Made by a program: the position numbers and the translations under genes
Notes under the pieces: generated by a model
What the model was told of the DNA's origin: nothing
Database searches by the model: none
The model's input: the letters and a program-made list of their open reading frames with translations, nothing else
Shown here: piece after piece, positions 26,567 through 35,728 of the stretch
Layout of the letters: each line of letters starts with the position of its first letter
Position numbering within the stretch: the stretch's first letter is position 1
Assembly (NCBI GenBank): GCA_016866355.1
Contig: VGMN01000005.1
Coordinates: 62,001 to 126,000, forward strand
Source of the DNA: Bacteroidota bacterium
GTDB lineage: Bacteria; Bacteroidota; Bacteroidia; Chitinophagales; Chitinophagaceae
Direction of reading: 5' to 3'
DNA length: 64,000 nt

Positions 26567-28690
26567 TCAGGCCCGTTTAGCAGTAGCGGGCATTTCCTTT
26601 ATCATATCTTTCATGGTCTTAATCCCTTGCTCAACGTAAATATCTTTGCCAAGTGATTTTAACCAGCGCTCAAAACGTTCCTGCTTGGGTTTGTCGTTGG
26701 ACCACCTGTTTTCCTCTCCTTGTAAAGCATTTACTTGTAACGAGGTTCTGCCTTGTTGTAATAAATCTAATCGTTTAACTGCGGCTCTTACTTGCTCCTG
26801 TGCTTTTTTATATGTATCCAATTGAAGATTCACAATACTTTCATTTTGCTTGGAAAGTAGTGACGCCGTGCTGTTGATTAATTGAAAAAGAGTATCGTGA
26901 CTAATTCTTTGACTTGCAAGCGAAACAACAGTATCTTTTAGATAAGAGGGCGTCCAAGTAATGTAAGGTGTTTTAGCAATTTGATCCCAAGGGAGCGACT
27001 CTTTTGTATCCTTTTCTCTAAACTTTAAATACTCCATATTATCAGGAATAATCACATCTGGGGTAACACCCTTTAATTGTGTAGAGCCCCCGTTTACGCG
27101 ATAGAATTTTTGTAACGTAAGTTTCACTGTCCCCAATTCAGCATTGGTAGAGGAAAATCCGTACTGCGGATCCAAGCCTATATTGCGCTGTACCGTACCC
27201 TTACCATATGTTGAACTGCTGCCCATCACAATGCCTCTACCGTAATCTTGTATAGCTGCAGCAAAAATTTCAGAGGCAGATGCACTAAATTCATTTACTA
27301 ACACCACCAACGGCCCCTCATATTGGATAGCCCTGTCCTTGTCCCTCAAGATGGTAGCTGGTCGGTCTCTGTCCTTCACTTGTACAATGGGGCCCTCAGC
27401 TATAAATAACCCAGCCATTTGCACCACATCGTATAAGGAGCCTCCCCCGTTGTTTCTAAGGTCAAATATTAAACCGCTTATTCCCTCCGCCTTGAGCTTG
27501 ACCAACTCATTCGCAACATCAGTGAAGCAGCGGGGCCCGTTTGGGTTTTCAAAGTCAGCATAGAAATCAGGAAGATACAAATAGCCAATTTTTTTACCAT
27601 CCTCTAAAAATACCGCGCTGCGTGCATACCCCTCATCTTGGACGATTCGGTCCCTGATTAATGAGACTACTTTGATAGTGCCATCGATTTTTCGCAAGGT
27701 AAGCCTAACCTCTGAGTCTTTCTTACCCCGAATTAATTTTACCGCATCTGTTGTCATAAAACCTGTAAGATCAACTGGCTCTTCCTCAGCCTGTCCTACT
27801 TTGAGAATTATATCCCCAGCCTGGATTTGACCAGACTTATAGGCAGGACTTCCTGCAACAACACTGGTAATCTTAATATTTCCTTCATCATATTGAAGCG
27901 TAGCCCCGATACCAAAAAATTGACCACTCATCTCTTCATCAAAATAGCGTTTATCAACTGGTGGCATAAACTCCGTATGAGGATCCATAGTGGTTGTTAT
28001 GGTGTTAACGAATAAATTAAACTTATCGTCCTCATTGAATTTATTTCTAAATCGATCAAAAGTCCGGGCCATTATTTTCCCAACTTTATCACGCGCCTCT
28101 TTCTCCAATTCCTCAGCACTCTTGTTATTTTTAGTGTCTTTCTCACTAGCTTTTTGATTCAGGTCTAAACCTTCCGCATATCTTTCTAGTGCCATGTATT
28201 TCAGCTTGTTTCTCCAGCGTTGTTCTCTTTCTGATTCAGTAAGCGAAAAATCCAATTTCGCAGCATCTAACACTACTTCCTCATTAGCGGTAAAGGCAAA
28301 CGAATTGGATAATATCTTCTGATACAATAACTCCGCTTCCTGAACACGAGTGGTGAAAAGATTGCCAGCTGCTTTGAAAAAAAGAATTGGCGCTCCAGTT
28401 AACTCATCGTCAATTTTTGCTTCATAGACTTGTAAGGCAGCAATATCTTTCTTCAGAAAAATATTTTTCTCAGGATCAAGTTCAGTAATATAACGATAGA
28501 AAACGCGCTTAGAAAAGGCGTCATCAATTTGCTGAGGACTGTAGTGCCCATCTGTTAACATCTTACCAACCAGAAACATGATTTTTTCATACTTGTCTGG
28601 AGGTAGGTTTGTTTTGCTTTTTCCTAATAATTGAGTAGTAACTACCGATCCAATTAAGACCAATACCACCAGCACGCTAATTCTCTTCAT
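26567..28690 (-). CDS. prc: Carboxy-terminal processing peptidase Prc/Tsp (S41, large type)
   Basis: Periplasmic tail-specific protease. It has a signal peptide or anchor directly after the ATG at 28690 (MKRISVLVVLVLIGS), a long N-terminal helical domain, a PDZ domain (about 230-320, with GIGATLQYDEGNIKI), the S41 core with FSASASEIFAAAIQDYGRG and TYGKGTVQ, and a C-terminal DUF3340-like domain. The serine-lysine spacing is one residue longer than in E. coli Prc. Upstream in-frame TTG (28729) and ATG (28720) codons are unlikely because a -7 box occupies 28727-28734. 707 residues from this start. Confidence 0.93.
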   Translation of the reverse strand: MKRISVLVVLVLIGSVVTTQLLGKSKTNLPPDKYEKIMFLVGKMLTDGHYSPQQIDDAFSKRVFYRYITELDPEKNIFLKKDIAALQVYEAKIDDELTGAPILFFKAAGNLFTTRVQEAELLYQKILSNSFAFTANEEVVLDAAKLDFSLTESEREQRWRNKLKYMALERYAEGLDLNQKASEKDTKNNKSAEELEKEARDKVGKIMARTFDRFRNKFNEDDKFNLFVNTITTTMDPHTEFMPPVDKRYFDEEMSGQFFGIGATLQYDEGNIKITSVVAGSPAYKSGQIQAGDIILKVGQAEEEPVDLTGFMTTDAVKLIRGKKDSEVRLTLRKIDGTIKVVSLIRDRIVQDEGYARSAVFLEDGKKIGYLYLPDFYADFENPNGPRCFTDVANELVKLKAEGISGLIFDLRNNGGGSLYDVVQMAGLFIAEGPIVQVKDRDRPATILRDKDRAIQYEGPLVVLVNEFSASASEIFAAAIQDYGRGIVMGSSSTYGKGTVQRNIGLDPQYGFSSTNAELGTVKLTLQKFYRVNGGSTQLKGVTPDVIIPDNMEYLKFREKDTKESLPWDQIAKTPYITWTPSYLKDTVVSLASQRISHDTLFQLINSTASLLSKQNESIVNLQLDTYKKAQEQVRAAVKRLDLLQQGRTSLQVNALQGEENRWSNDKPKQERFERWLKSLGKDIYVEQGIKTMKDMIKEMPATAKRA

Positions 28691-28726
28691 AGTCAACCAA
28701 TGTTTTAAGTATGAAAACATAGAAAT

Positions 28727-28734
28727 CAAAAATA
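28727..28734 (-). promoter_or_regulatory. -7 box (minus strand TATTTTTG) for prc
   Basis: CAAAAATA on the plus strand, exact TAnnTTTG on the minus strand. It lies over the upstream TTG candidate and 36 bases before the ATG at 28690, which favours that start. Confidence 0.5.
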
Positions 28735-28777
28735 ATGTAAAATGAGCCCCTATTTTTTTAAGAAGCAGGTTTTTACC

Positions 28778-28785
28778 TAATTTTG
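28778..28785 (+). promoter_or_regulatory. -7 box (TAATTTTG) for tRNA-His
   Basis: Exact TAnnTTTG match, 44 bases before the tRNA. Confidence 0.55.
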
Positions 28786-28829
28786 CAACTCCTTAACCCC
28801 TTCACCCGTTGAAGATTAATAGGATACCT

Positions 28830-28904
28830 GGTGGTTATAGCTCAGTTGGTTAGAGCATCAGATTGTGGTTCTGAGGGTCGCCGGTTCGAGCCCGGTTAGC
28901 CACC
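28830..28904 (+). tRNA. tRNA-His (anticodon GTG)
   Basis: Cloverleaf with acceptor stem GTGGTTA (28831-28837) paired to TAGCCAC (28897-28903). G28830 is the genome-encoded G-1 and faces C73 (28904), the identity pair of tRNA-His. The anticodon loop TTGTGGT gives GTG. T-loop TTCGAGC. No other tRNA is adjacent. Confidence 0.96.
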
Positions 28905-28909
28905 CATCA

Positions 28910-28935
28910 CCTCGTCTTCGGACGAGGTTTTTTTT
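28910..28935 (+). terminator. Intrinsic terminator after tRNA-His
   Basis: Stem CCTCGTC/GACGAGG closed by a TTCG tetraloop (28910-28927) and followed by a run of T residues. Confidence 0.93.
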
Positions 28936-29010
28936 AATAAAATACCTCAAAAACGGGCTTAAGGTTGAACAATCACCTCTCATATACGTTATGAACCGTT
29001 TAAATCATCG

Positions 29011-31710
29011 ATGAAACCTATCCGCAGGCGTATTCCAACTTACTCGTTTAATAATCATAATATTAGCATGATAATTCGTTATTGCCTTTTGTTAAGTTTT
29101 TTTGCTTTTGCAACGGCTGACGCACAACCACCTTTATCTATGTCACGGGGTGGCGCAAATAATCGTCAGATCCCCAATGGAAGCTTCTATGGCAAGGTGC
29201 TGGAATCTTCATCCGGAAAGCCTATTGAATTAGCCTCAGTTCAACTACTACAGAATAAGCTGGATACCCTAACCAAAAAGAGAAAAGATGTTGTTATAGC
29301 AGGCATGTTAACACGAGCCAATGGCGAGTTCCGGCTTGAAAACATACCCGCCTTTGGACAATTCAAGCTTCGTATCAATGTGGTAGGTTATAAGACCATC
29401 GAACAAACCATTGGCTTTGACCTCAAAATGCCCACAGCTGGAAACACTGATTTCACTGCTATGATTGCTGCACTTGACAAGGACCTTGGAAACATCAAAA
29501 TAGATATTGTAGAAAAAACACTAGAAAATGTAACCGTAAGTGCCAATACAGGAGGATTAAAACTTGGAATTGATCGAAAAGTTTTTAGTGTAGATCGAAA
29601 TATAGTTTCAGCAGGTGGAACCGCTGTTGACGTAATGCGTAATGTCCCTTCAATTAATGTTGACCTGGATGGGAATGTGACAATGCGAAATAATGCACCG
29701 CAATTATTCGTAGATGGCAGACCCACCGTATTAAGTTTAGATCAAATACCAGCGGACGCGATCGAGAGCGTAGAAATTATTACTAACCCTTCTGCAAAAT
29801 TTGATGCCTCAGGAGGCACGGCCGGCATTCTAAATATTATTCTCAAAAAAAATAAACGCGTAGGCTATAGCGGCAATATTCGCACCAACATTGATTCCCG
29901 GGCACGGGTGGGTGGCGGAGCAGACATTAATATTAGACAGAATAAACTCAATTTCTTTGGCAGTTTGAACTATAACATGCGTAAGTCGATCAGTGCGGGA
30001 AATACCGAACGAACTACACTCATTGCAAACCCTAACACTTTTCTAAAACAAGAAGACAGTAGTATCTCCAAGGGCAATTTTCTGTTTTTCAGAGGAGGTG
30101 TTGACTATTTTATAGATAATCGTAACACCTTTTCGGTTTCGATAAATAAAGGAGGCGGCAAGTTCACTCCTACCAATGATAGTTATAGTACCATAGACTC
30201 GCTCTTTACACCTAGTACGCGATCCTACAATGATCGTTTCTCTAACTCTTCAAGTGAATTTAACTTCACAGGACTAAGCGCTAGTTTTAAGCATCTATTT
30301 CCACGAGCAGGTGAAGAATGGTCTATTGACTTTACACAAAATATAAGTAAGAGTGAAAATAGCAACGAGATTCGCACAACCTATTACACCAGTCTATTAA
30401 GTTCCTTTGTTAAAATTCAAGACCAATTGCAAGCAGGATCAGGAGACAACACTAATGTAGTAATTCAAACTGATTACACCCTTCCCTTATCCGATAAGGT
30501 AAAGATAGAAACAGGCTTACGAGGCCAATGGAGAACGGTCGATAATAAGAATAATTTCTTTATTAAAACCGCTACTGGTACCATTCAAATACCAAGTTTG
30601 TCAGTAAACTACACCAGCGACGATAATGTATTTGCAGCATATGCCACCCTTTCCAAACAGGTTAGCAATTTTGGCTATCAAATTGGACTACGCGCCGAGC
30701 GGTCTGATTACAATGGCTTCTTGCCAGATAGAAATGAAAAATTTTCAATAGCTTTTCCTGTAAGTCTTTTCCCCAGTCTTTTCATCAGCAACAAGCTAAA
30801 AAAGAATGCTGAACTACAACTTAATTACACCCGAAAAATAAATCGTCCAAATTTTTTCCAACTTTATCCCTTTACCGATTATGCGGATTCGCTGAACCTT
30901 AGCAGAGGAAATCCTGGCTTGATTCCAGAATTCACCAACTCTTTTGAACTTTCTTACCAAAAAACCTACGCCAATAAAAATAATTTATTGGGCTCCCTCT
31001 ATTTTAAACATACAGACAATCTGATTACCCGCTACCAAGATAAAGAAACCAATCCCATCACTGGAAAAGAGGTGCTGATCAATACGTTTATAAATGCCAA
31101 TTCTAGCTATGTAACGGGTGCGGAATTAGTGGCAAAAACAAAGATTAATAACCAATGGGATTTGACAAGCAATTTTAATTTATTCACTTCAGCTATACAG
31201 CTTGCTTCCACTTTTGAAAATGCGATTGACCCATTTGTAAGCTACCAGATCAAGCTCAACAATATCTATAAACTGCCCAAAAACATCACACTTCAGCTTT
31301 CTGGAGAATATCTATCCAAGTCAGTTCTTCCCCCGGGTGGTAGCGGTGGCGGCGGCGGAGGACGTTGGGGCGGTGGCGGAGGTGGTATGTGGGGAGGCGG
31401 CATGTGGGGTCAGGCTAGTGCAGCACAAGGATATCAAAAAGCAAACTATTTTATAGACGCCGCTATACGTGTTGAGTTAGGGAAAAATAAACAGACCAGT
31501 ATTTCGCTTAATATGAACGATGTATTACGAACAAGACGTCAACAGCTATACTCAGCATCCTCCTTGTTCACACAAGATGTTTTCAGAAGAAGAGATCCAC
31601 AATTACTCAGACTAAATATTAATTGGAGATTTGGAAAGTTTGATCCAAATTTATTCAAACGAAAAAGCACCAAATTAATGGGAGAGGGTATGGAAAATAT
31701 GAACCTTTAA
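29011..31710 (+). CDS. Outer-membrane beta-barrel protein with regulatory-like domain (OMP_b-brl_3 type)
   Basis: TonB-receptor-like outer-membrane protein of about 899 residues. A signal peptide follows Met20 (MIIRYCLLLSFFAFATADAQ), so translation may start at 29068 instead. Next come a carboxypeptidase regulatory-like domain (about 60-150, FYGKVLESSSGKPIELASV), a plug-like domain (NVPSINVDLDGNVTMR, then QLFVDGRP) and a large barrel. Residues at about 775-800 are a Gly/Trp/Met-rich stretch coded by 31333-31412. No SusD partner or enzyme is next to it, so the ligand is unknown. It lies 75 bases after the tRNA-His terminator and is probably monocistronic. Confidence 0.88.
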   Translation: MKPIRRRIPTYSFNNHNISMIIRYCLLLSFFAFATADAQPPLSMSRGGANNRQIPNGSFYGKVLESSSGKPIELASVQLLQNKLDTLTKKRKDVVIAGMLTRANGEFRLENIPAFGQFKLRINVVGYKTIEQTIGFDLKMPTAGNTDFTAMIAALDKDLGNIKIDIVEKTLENVTVSANTGGLKLGIDRKVFSVDRNIVSAGGTAVDVMRNVPSINVDLDGNVTMRNNAPQLFVDGRPTVLSLDQIPADAIESVEIITNPSAKFDASGGTAGILNIILKKNKRVGYSGNIRTNIDSRARVGGGADINIRQNKLNFFGSLNYNMRKSISAGNTERTTLIANPNTFLKQEDSSISKGNFLFFRGGVDYFIDNRNTFSVSINKGGGKFTPTNDSYSTIDSLFTPSTRSYNDRFSNSSSEFNFTGLSASFKHLFPRAGEEWSIDFTQNISKSENSNEIRTTYYTSLLSSFVKIQDQLQAGSGDNTNVVIQTDYTLPLSDKVKIETGLRGQWRTVDNKNNFFIKTATGTIQIPSLSVNYTSDDNVFAAYATLSKQVSNFGYQIGLRAERSDYNGFLPDRNEKFSIAFPVSLFPSLFISNKLKKNAELQLNYTRKINRPNFFQLYPFTDYADSLNLSRGNPGLIPEFTNSFELSYQKTYANKNNLLGSLYFKHTDNLITRYQDKETNPITGKEVLINTFINANSSYVTGAELVAKTKINNQWDLTSNFNLFTSAIQLASTFENAIDPFVSYQIKLNNIYKLPKNITLQLSGEYLSKSVLPPGGSGGGGGGRWGGGGGGMWGGGMWGQASAAQGYQKANYFIDAAIRVELGKNKQTSISLNMNDVLRTRRQQLYSASSLFTQDVFRRRDPQLLRLNINWRFGKFDPNLFKRKSTKLMGEGMENMNL

Positions 31711-31721
31711 ATTTAATTACC

Positions 31722-32408
31722 TTATAGGTGTATAGAGGCAAGTTCCTCTACTCTACCCTGCCCAGTGCGTATCATTCTAGCCGGGAATTTTTGAACAACT
31801 ATGTAGTCATGGGTGGCCATAACAACTGCTGTATTGTAATCACGGCTGATATGAAACAACAGTTTCATAATCTCATCTGACATTTCTGGATCTAGATTAC
31901 CTGTTGGCTCATCTGCTAAAATAAGCTTGGGAGAATTCAAGAGCGCCCTTGCTATATCAATACGTTGTTGCTCACCACCGCTTAACTCAAAAGGCATTTT
32001 AAAGCCTTTAGACTTCAAACCTACTTTATTAAGTACATCTGCAATCTTTTCATCCATCAAACGCTCATCTGTCCAACCGGTAGCCTTTAGCACAAACTTT
32101 AAATTCTCGTTTACATTACGATCTGTCAAAAGTTGGAAATCTTGAAATACTACTCCAAGTGTTCTACGCAAAAAAGGAACACGTTTCCAATCCAGCTCTT
32201 TTAAATCAAATCCTGCTACAGTGCCAGTTCCTTCCACTAGCGATAATTCGCCATAAAGTGTTTTTAAAAGGGAAGATTTACCAGATCCGGTTTTACCAAC
32301 CAAGTACACAAATTCACCTTTATTTACGGTCAAATTCACATCCTGTAATACAAGGGCTGAACCTTGATAGATATTCACATGCTGTAATGAAATTATTGAA
32401 TCTGACAT
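31722..32408 (-). CDS. ftsE: Cell-division ABC transporter ATPase FtsE
   Basis: ATP-binding subunit of the FtsEX complex, which controls septal peptidoglycan hydrolases at the division site. 228 residues. Walker [10 protein letters not shown] (about 38-46), Q-loop VVFQDFQLL, signature LSGGEQQR, Walker [13 protein letters not shown], switch His in ATHD. The FtsE-like sequence after the Q-loop (TDRNVNENL) supports this family over LolD. The permease ftsX is not adjacent, a common situation in Bacteroidota. It follows purM after 40 bases and is probably cotranscribed with it. Confidence 0.9.
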   Translation of the reverse strand: MSDSIISLQHVNIYQGSALVLQDVNLTVNKGEFVYLVGKTGSGKSSLLKTLYGELSLVEGTGTVAGFDLKELDWKRVPFLRRTLGVVFQDFQLLTDRNVNENLKFVLKATGWTDERLMDEKIADVLNKVGLKSKGFKMPFELSGGEQQRIDIARALLNSPKLILADEPTGNLDPEMSDEIMKLLFHISRDYNTAVVMATHDYIVVQKFPARMIRTGQGRVEELASIHL

Positions 32409-32448
32409 AGTAGGATTTATTACAAATTAGTAAATAGAAAAAAGAGTA

Positions 32449-33618
32449 TCAAAAGACCAATGATTGATTTTGGTGTTGAATATGTAGTTCTTTTTTTACA
32501 CCGGCTTCCACGCGTCCGATGATCTGGGCTGCCACCCCAAAGGAAGCCGCGATATCGATAATAGCCTGCGCCTGGTGGGGGTCTGTGTAAATTTCAAGTC
32601 TGGTTCCCATGTTGAATACTTGCATCATCTCTCGCAAATCAGCATTACTAGCCTGCTGAATCAATTTAAATATTACGGGCGGGATAAAAAGATTGTCTTT
32701 TATGACCTTAAAATTTCCCGGTAGGTATTTTAAACATTTTGTTTGTCCACCACCACTACAATGAATGAGACCATTCACCGCGGTTGGCATTTGCGCCAGC
32801 AGTTCTTTTATCACAGGAGCAAAGGTCCGGGTAGGACTTAGCAATAATTGTCCAATGGTATACCGATTTTCCTGATCAACAATTTCACTGCTTAGCTTGT
32901 AAGGCCCCGAGTAGGCTACATCCAATTCCATAGCTGGGTCCAGGGATTCAGGATAATTAGTCCGATAGGAATCATTCAATAAATCATGTCGAGCACTGGT
33001 TAGACCATTACTGGCAATACCGCTATTATAGGCGCTTTCATAAGAAGCTTGACCAAAGCTAGCCAAACCCACAATAACATTACCAGGCTGTATTTTTTCA
33101 TTGGTGACCAAATGAGATTTAGGCCATCTGGCCGCCATTGTTCCATTAATGGCTATAGTGCGAACAACATCCCCCACATCTGCCGTTTCGCCACCCATAA
33201 ATTGAATAGCTACTCCATGTTGGCTCATTTGATCAAAAAAAGAACTAGTTCCGTCTATGATAGCAGCTAAAACTTCGCCAGGAATCAATTTTTTATTTCT
33301 ATCAATAGTTGAGGAGAAGAGCAGTGAAGAAGTGACACCCACACAAAGCAGGTCATCTAAATTCATTACAATGGCATCTTGTGCAACCCCCTTCCAAACT
33401 GAAAGATCGCCCGTTTCGCACCAATAGAGATAAGCTAGAATTGACTTGGTGCCGGCCCCATCTGCATGCATAATTGAGACCCACTCATTATCGTTGTTCA
33501 AATAATCAGGATATACTTTGCAAAATGAATAAGGGTAGAGTCCGGGACTCAGCCGTTTTATAGCAGCATGTACATCCTCTTTTTGGGCTGAAACACCTCT
33601 TTTTGCGTAACGTGACAT
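32449..33618 (-). CDS. purM: Phosphoribosylformylglycinamidine cyclo-ligase (AIR synthase)
   Basis: Closes the imidazole ring in de novo purine synthesis, turning FGAM into AIR with ATP. It begins MSRYAKRGVSAQKEDVH and includes MHADGAGTKS, LDDLLCVGV, MGGETADVGD and, near the C-terminus, HCSGGGQTKC, all typical of the long Bacteroidota PurM. 389 residues from the ATG at 33618. An in-frame TTG at 33627 is rejected because the -7 box (33625-33632) covers it. Six bases between the box and the ATG suggest a nearly leaderless mRNA. ftsE follows. Confidence 0.94.
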   Translation of the reverse strand: MSRYAKRGVSAQKEDVHAAIKRLSPGLYPYSFCKVYPDYLNNDNEWVSIMHADGAGTKSILAYLYWCETGDLSVWKGVAQDAIVMNLDDLLCVGVTSSLLFSSTIDRNKKLIPGEVLAAIIDGTSSFFDQMSQHGVAIQFMGGETADVGDVVRTIAINGTMAARWPKSHLVTNEKIQPGNVIVGLASFGQASYESAYNSGIASNGLTSARHDLLNDSYRTNYPESLDPAMELDVAYSGPYKLSSEIVDQENRYTIGQLLLSPTRTFAPVIKELLAQMPTAVNGLIHCSGGGQTKCLKYLPGNFKVIKDNLFIPPVIFKLIQQASNADLREMMQVFNMGTRLEIYTDPHQAQAIIDIAASFGVAAQIIGRVEAGVKKELHIQHQNQSLVF

Positions 33619-33624
33619 GTGGTA

Positions 33625-33632
33625 CAAATTTA
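33625..33632 (-). promoter_or_regulatory. -7 box (minus strand TAAATTTG) for purM-ftsE
   Basis: CAAATTTA on the plus strand, exact TAnnTTTG on the minus strand. A TTG lies about 20 bases further upstream (33655-33653, minus strand) as a possible -33 element. The box ends six bases before the ATG. Confidence 0.65.
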
Positions 33633-33670
33633 CTGATTCCTTCTGGTTCGGTCAACTGAGCTGGTACAAC

Positions 33671-33678
33671 TATCTTTG
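33671..33678 (+). promoter_or_regulatory. -7 box (TATCTTTG) for ribF
   Basis: Exact TAnnTTTG match, eight bases before the ribF ATG. Divergent from the purM promoter; the two boxes are 38 bases apart. Confidence 0.65.
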
Positions 33679-33686
33679 CACTCCAA

Positions 33687-34616
33687 ATGCAAGTACATAC
33701 CGCATTAGATACGCTTCCTGCTTTTAAAAAGGCTGTAATAACCATTGGAACTTTTGATGGCGTTCATAGTGGACACAAAGAAGTTTTACATGCACTCAAG
33801 CGTACCGCTGCAATGGTTTATGGAGAAACTGTATTAATAACGTTTGACCCCCACCCCAGAAAAATAGTTAGCTCTGCTATATTGGGTATCCGGTTATTAA
33901 ATACGCTAGAGGAGAGAAAACAATTGCTGGCAAAGGCAGGGATTGACCACCTGGTGGTAGTGCCTTTCACAGAAAAATTTGCAAATCTCACCGCTACTGA
34001 ATATATCGAGGACTTTCTAGTAGCCTATTTCAAACCACATACAATTATTATTGGGCATGATCACCAATTTGGAAGAAATAGACAAGGTGACTACGCATTG
34101 CTACACGCTAAAGCAGCACAGTTTGCGTATGCGTTAAAAGAAATTCCCCGAAAACTAGTTGAAGACATAACCATCAGCTCTACCAAAATCCGCGAACATC
34201 TTTCCCGTGCCGCTATTGCTGAGGCTAATAAGTTATTGGGGTACCCCTTTTTCTTTAGCGGCACTGTAGTACATGGTAATAAAATTGGTAGAACACTAGG
34301 GTATCCAACCGCTAACCTGAAGATTGAAGACCCAGAGAAAATTATCCCCGGGAATGGCATCTATGCTGTATTTGCAAAACCAGCCGGAGCACCGCATTTA
34401 TATAAAGGAATGATGAGTATTGGTTTTCGTCCTACGGTGGATGGGAAAAGCCGCGTTATTGAAGTAAATATTTTTGATTTTGATCAAGAGATTTATGGTG
34501 AAGTACTAGAAGTACATATGGTCGCATACTTACGTGAGGAAAAGAAATATGAGTCATTAGCAGGTTTGATTGAGCAACTGGGTAAGGATAAACAAAACAG
34601 CTTACAAATTCTTTGA
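33687..34616 (+). CDS. ribF: Bifunctional riboflavin kinase/FAD synthetase
   Basis: Makes FMN from riboflavin, then FAD from FMN. The N-terminal nucleotidyltransferase domain has TIGTFDGVHSGH (about 19-30) and the segment IIIGHDHQFGRNRQGD (about 113-128). The C-terminal kinase domain (about 185-305) has GTVVHGNKIGRTLGYPTAN, the flavin- and ATP-binding loop. 309 residues is normal. It has its own promoter only eight bases upstream and is convergent with holA, six bases apart. Confidence 0.96.
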   Translation: MQVHTALDTLPAFKKAVITIGTFDGVHSGHKEVLHALKRTAAMVYGETVLITFDPHPRKIVSSAILGIRLLNTLEERKQLLAKAGIDHLVVVPFTEKFANLTATEYIEDFLVAYFKPHTIIIGHDHQFGRNRQGDYALLHAKAAQFAYALKEIPRKLVEDITISSTKIREHLSRAAIAEANKLLGYPFFFSGTVVHGNKIGRTLGYPTANLKIEDPEKIIPGNGIYAVFAKPAGAPHLYKGMMSIGFRPTVDGKSRVIEVNIFDFDQEIYGEVLEVHMVAYLREEKKYESLAGLIEQLGKDKQNSLQIL

Positions 34617-34622
34617 CACTCC

Positions 34623-35624
34623 CTAGTTGGTAGTCATTTTAAAGATCAACTCTTTCAATAAAGCAGCATCTTCCGTTGCAGGCGCTCCAACTCCTACAGA
34701 CTTTAAGTTATACTGATGCAAAAGCAAGAGCGTAATTTCTGTACCTTGATAGCCATATAGTCGAGCAGCCTCTTTGTAATTTCGAATAGAAAATGGAGGA
34801 ATACCAAGCTGAGCTGCTACAGAACGCTCATCAGCATTTTCGGTCCCAAATAGCATATACACTTTGGAAAAAAAACTGTATAAAAGTGGTAAGATCAATT
34901 GAAGCGGAGCCGCTTTTGGGTTTTGCTTAAAATATTGGATTATCCTAAAAGCTTTCGTAAAATCCTTTAAGGCCAAAGCATGCTGCAATTCAAAAACGTT
35001 AAAATCCTTACTCACTCCAACAAATCGCTCAATAACATTTTCGTCAATTACTGTACCCGCGCTGCAGTTTAGTTGAAGCTTTTCAATTTCCTGTTCAATC
35101 CTACTAAGATCACTCCCCAAATGGTCCACCATCAACATCAAAGCCCTCGGAGCAATCTTTAGTTGATTGGCTGAAAGACGCTTTTCTACCCAACTTGCAA
35201 TTTCTTTTTCGTTTAGTTTTTTGAATGAAATATAAGTGCCTTTCTCCTTAATCAGACGAGCTACTTTTTTCCTATTGTCTAACTTTTTTTCTTTGTAGGC
35301 AACAATCAAGATGGTAGATAAAAGGGGTTGCTCAAAATAAGGTTCTAATTTTTCAATATCTCTTAACTGCTGCGCTTCTCTCAGAATTACCACTTGGCGC
35401 TCTGCAAACATGGGGTACCGACGACATTGATTCACAACTTCCGCCCAGGTTGTGTCGCGCCCATAAAATACCGTGCAATTAAAAGCGGCTTCTTCAGGCT
35501 TTAAGATGGTTTTTTCTGCTGCATTACTTAACTGATCAATAAAGTAGTTCTCCTCCCCTTCCAGCCAATAAAAAGGGCTGAATTGTCCTTTGGACCATCC
35601 CTTTAAAATACTTGCTACATCCAC
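34623..35624 (-). CDS. holA: DNA polymerase III subunit delta
   Basis: Clamp-loader subunit that opens the sliding clamp. 333 residues with the features of the HolA family: FYWLEGEENYFIDQL at the N-terminus, FAERQVVILREAQQL in the AAA+-like domain I (about 75-90), LLSTILIVAYKEKKLDNRKK (about 99-118), and a C-terminal helical collar domain. The start is GTG at 35624; no better in-frame ATG is near. It is preceded by the terminator of the TonB receptor gene. Confidence 0.9.
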   Translation of the reverse strand: MDVASILKGWSKGQFSPFYWLEGEENYFIDQLSNAAEKTILKPEEAAFNCTVFYGRDTTWAEVVNQCRRYPMFAERQVVILREAQQLRDIEKLEPYFEQPLLSTILIVAYKEKKLDNRKKVARLIKEKGTYISFKKLNEKEIASWVEKRLSANQLKIAPRALMLMVDHLGSDLSRIEQEIEKLQLNCSAGTVIDENVIERFVGVSKDFNVFELQHALALKDFTKAFRIIQYFKQNPKAAPLQLILPLLYSFFSKVYMLFGTENADERSVAAQLGIPPFSIRNYKEAARLYGYQGTEITLLLLHQYNLKSVGVGAPATEDAALLKELIFKMTTN

Positions 35625-35656
35625 GGCTCTAAATTAAACGATTTGCCAAGCAACTT

Positions 35657-35684
35657 AAAAAAAAGTCCCGCCGAATGGCGGGAC
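35657..35684 (-). terminator. Intrinsic terminator of the TonB-dependent receptor gene
   Basis: Perfect 8-bp stem GTCCCGCC/GGCGGGAC (35665-35684) with a GAAT loop. On the minus strand it is followed by eight T residues (35664-35657). Confidence 0.92.
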
Positions 35685-35728
35685 CTGAATACTTAAAACC
35701 CAGTAGTTACCCAACTGTTTTGTAACAA

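Noticed and set aside
31333-31412. Gly-rich stretch as a frameshift or assembly error
   Set aside because: The frame remains open and the barrel continues normally on both sides; such loops occur in this type of protein.
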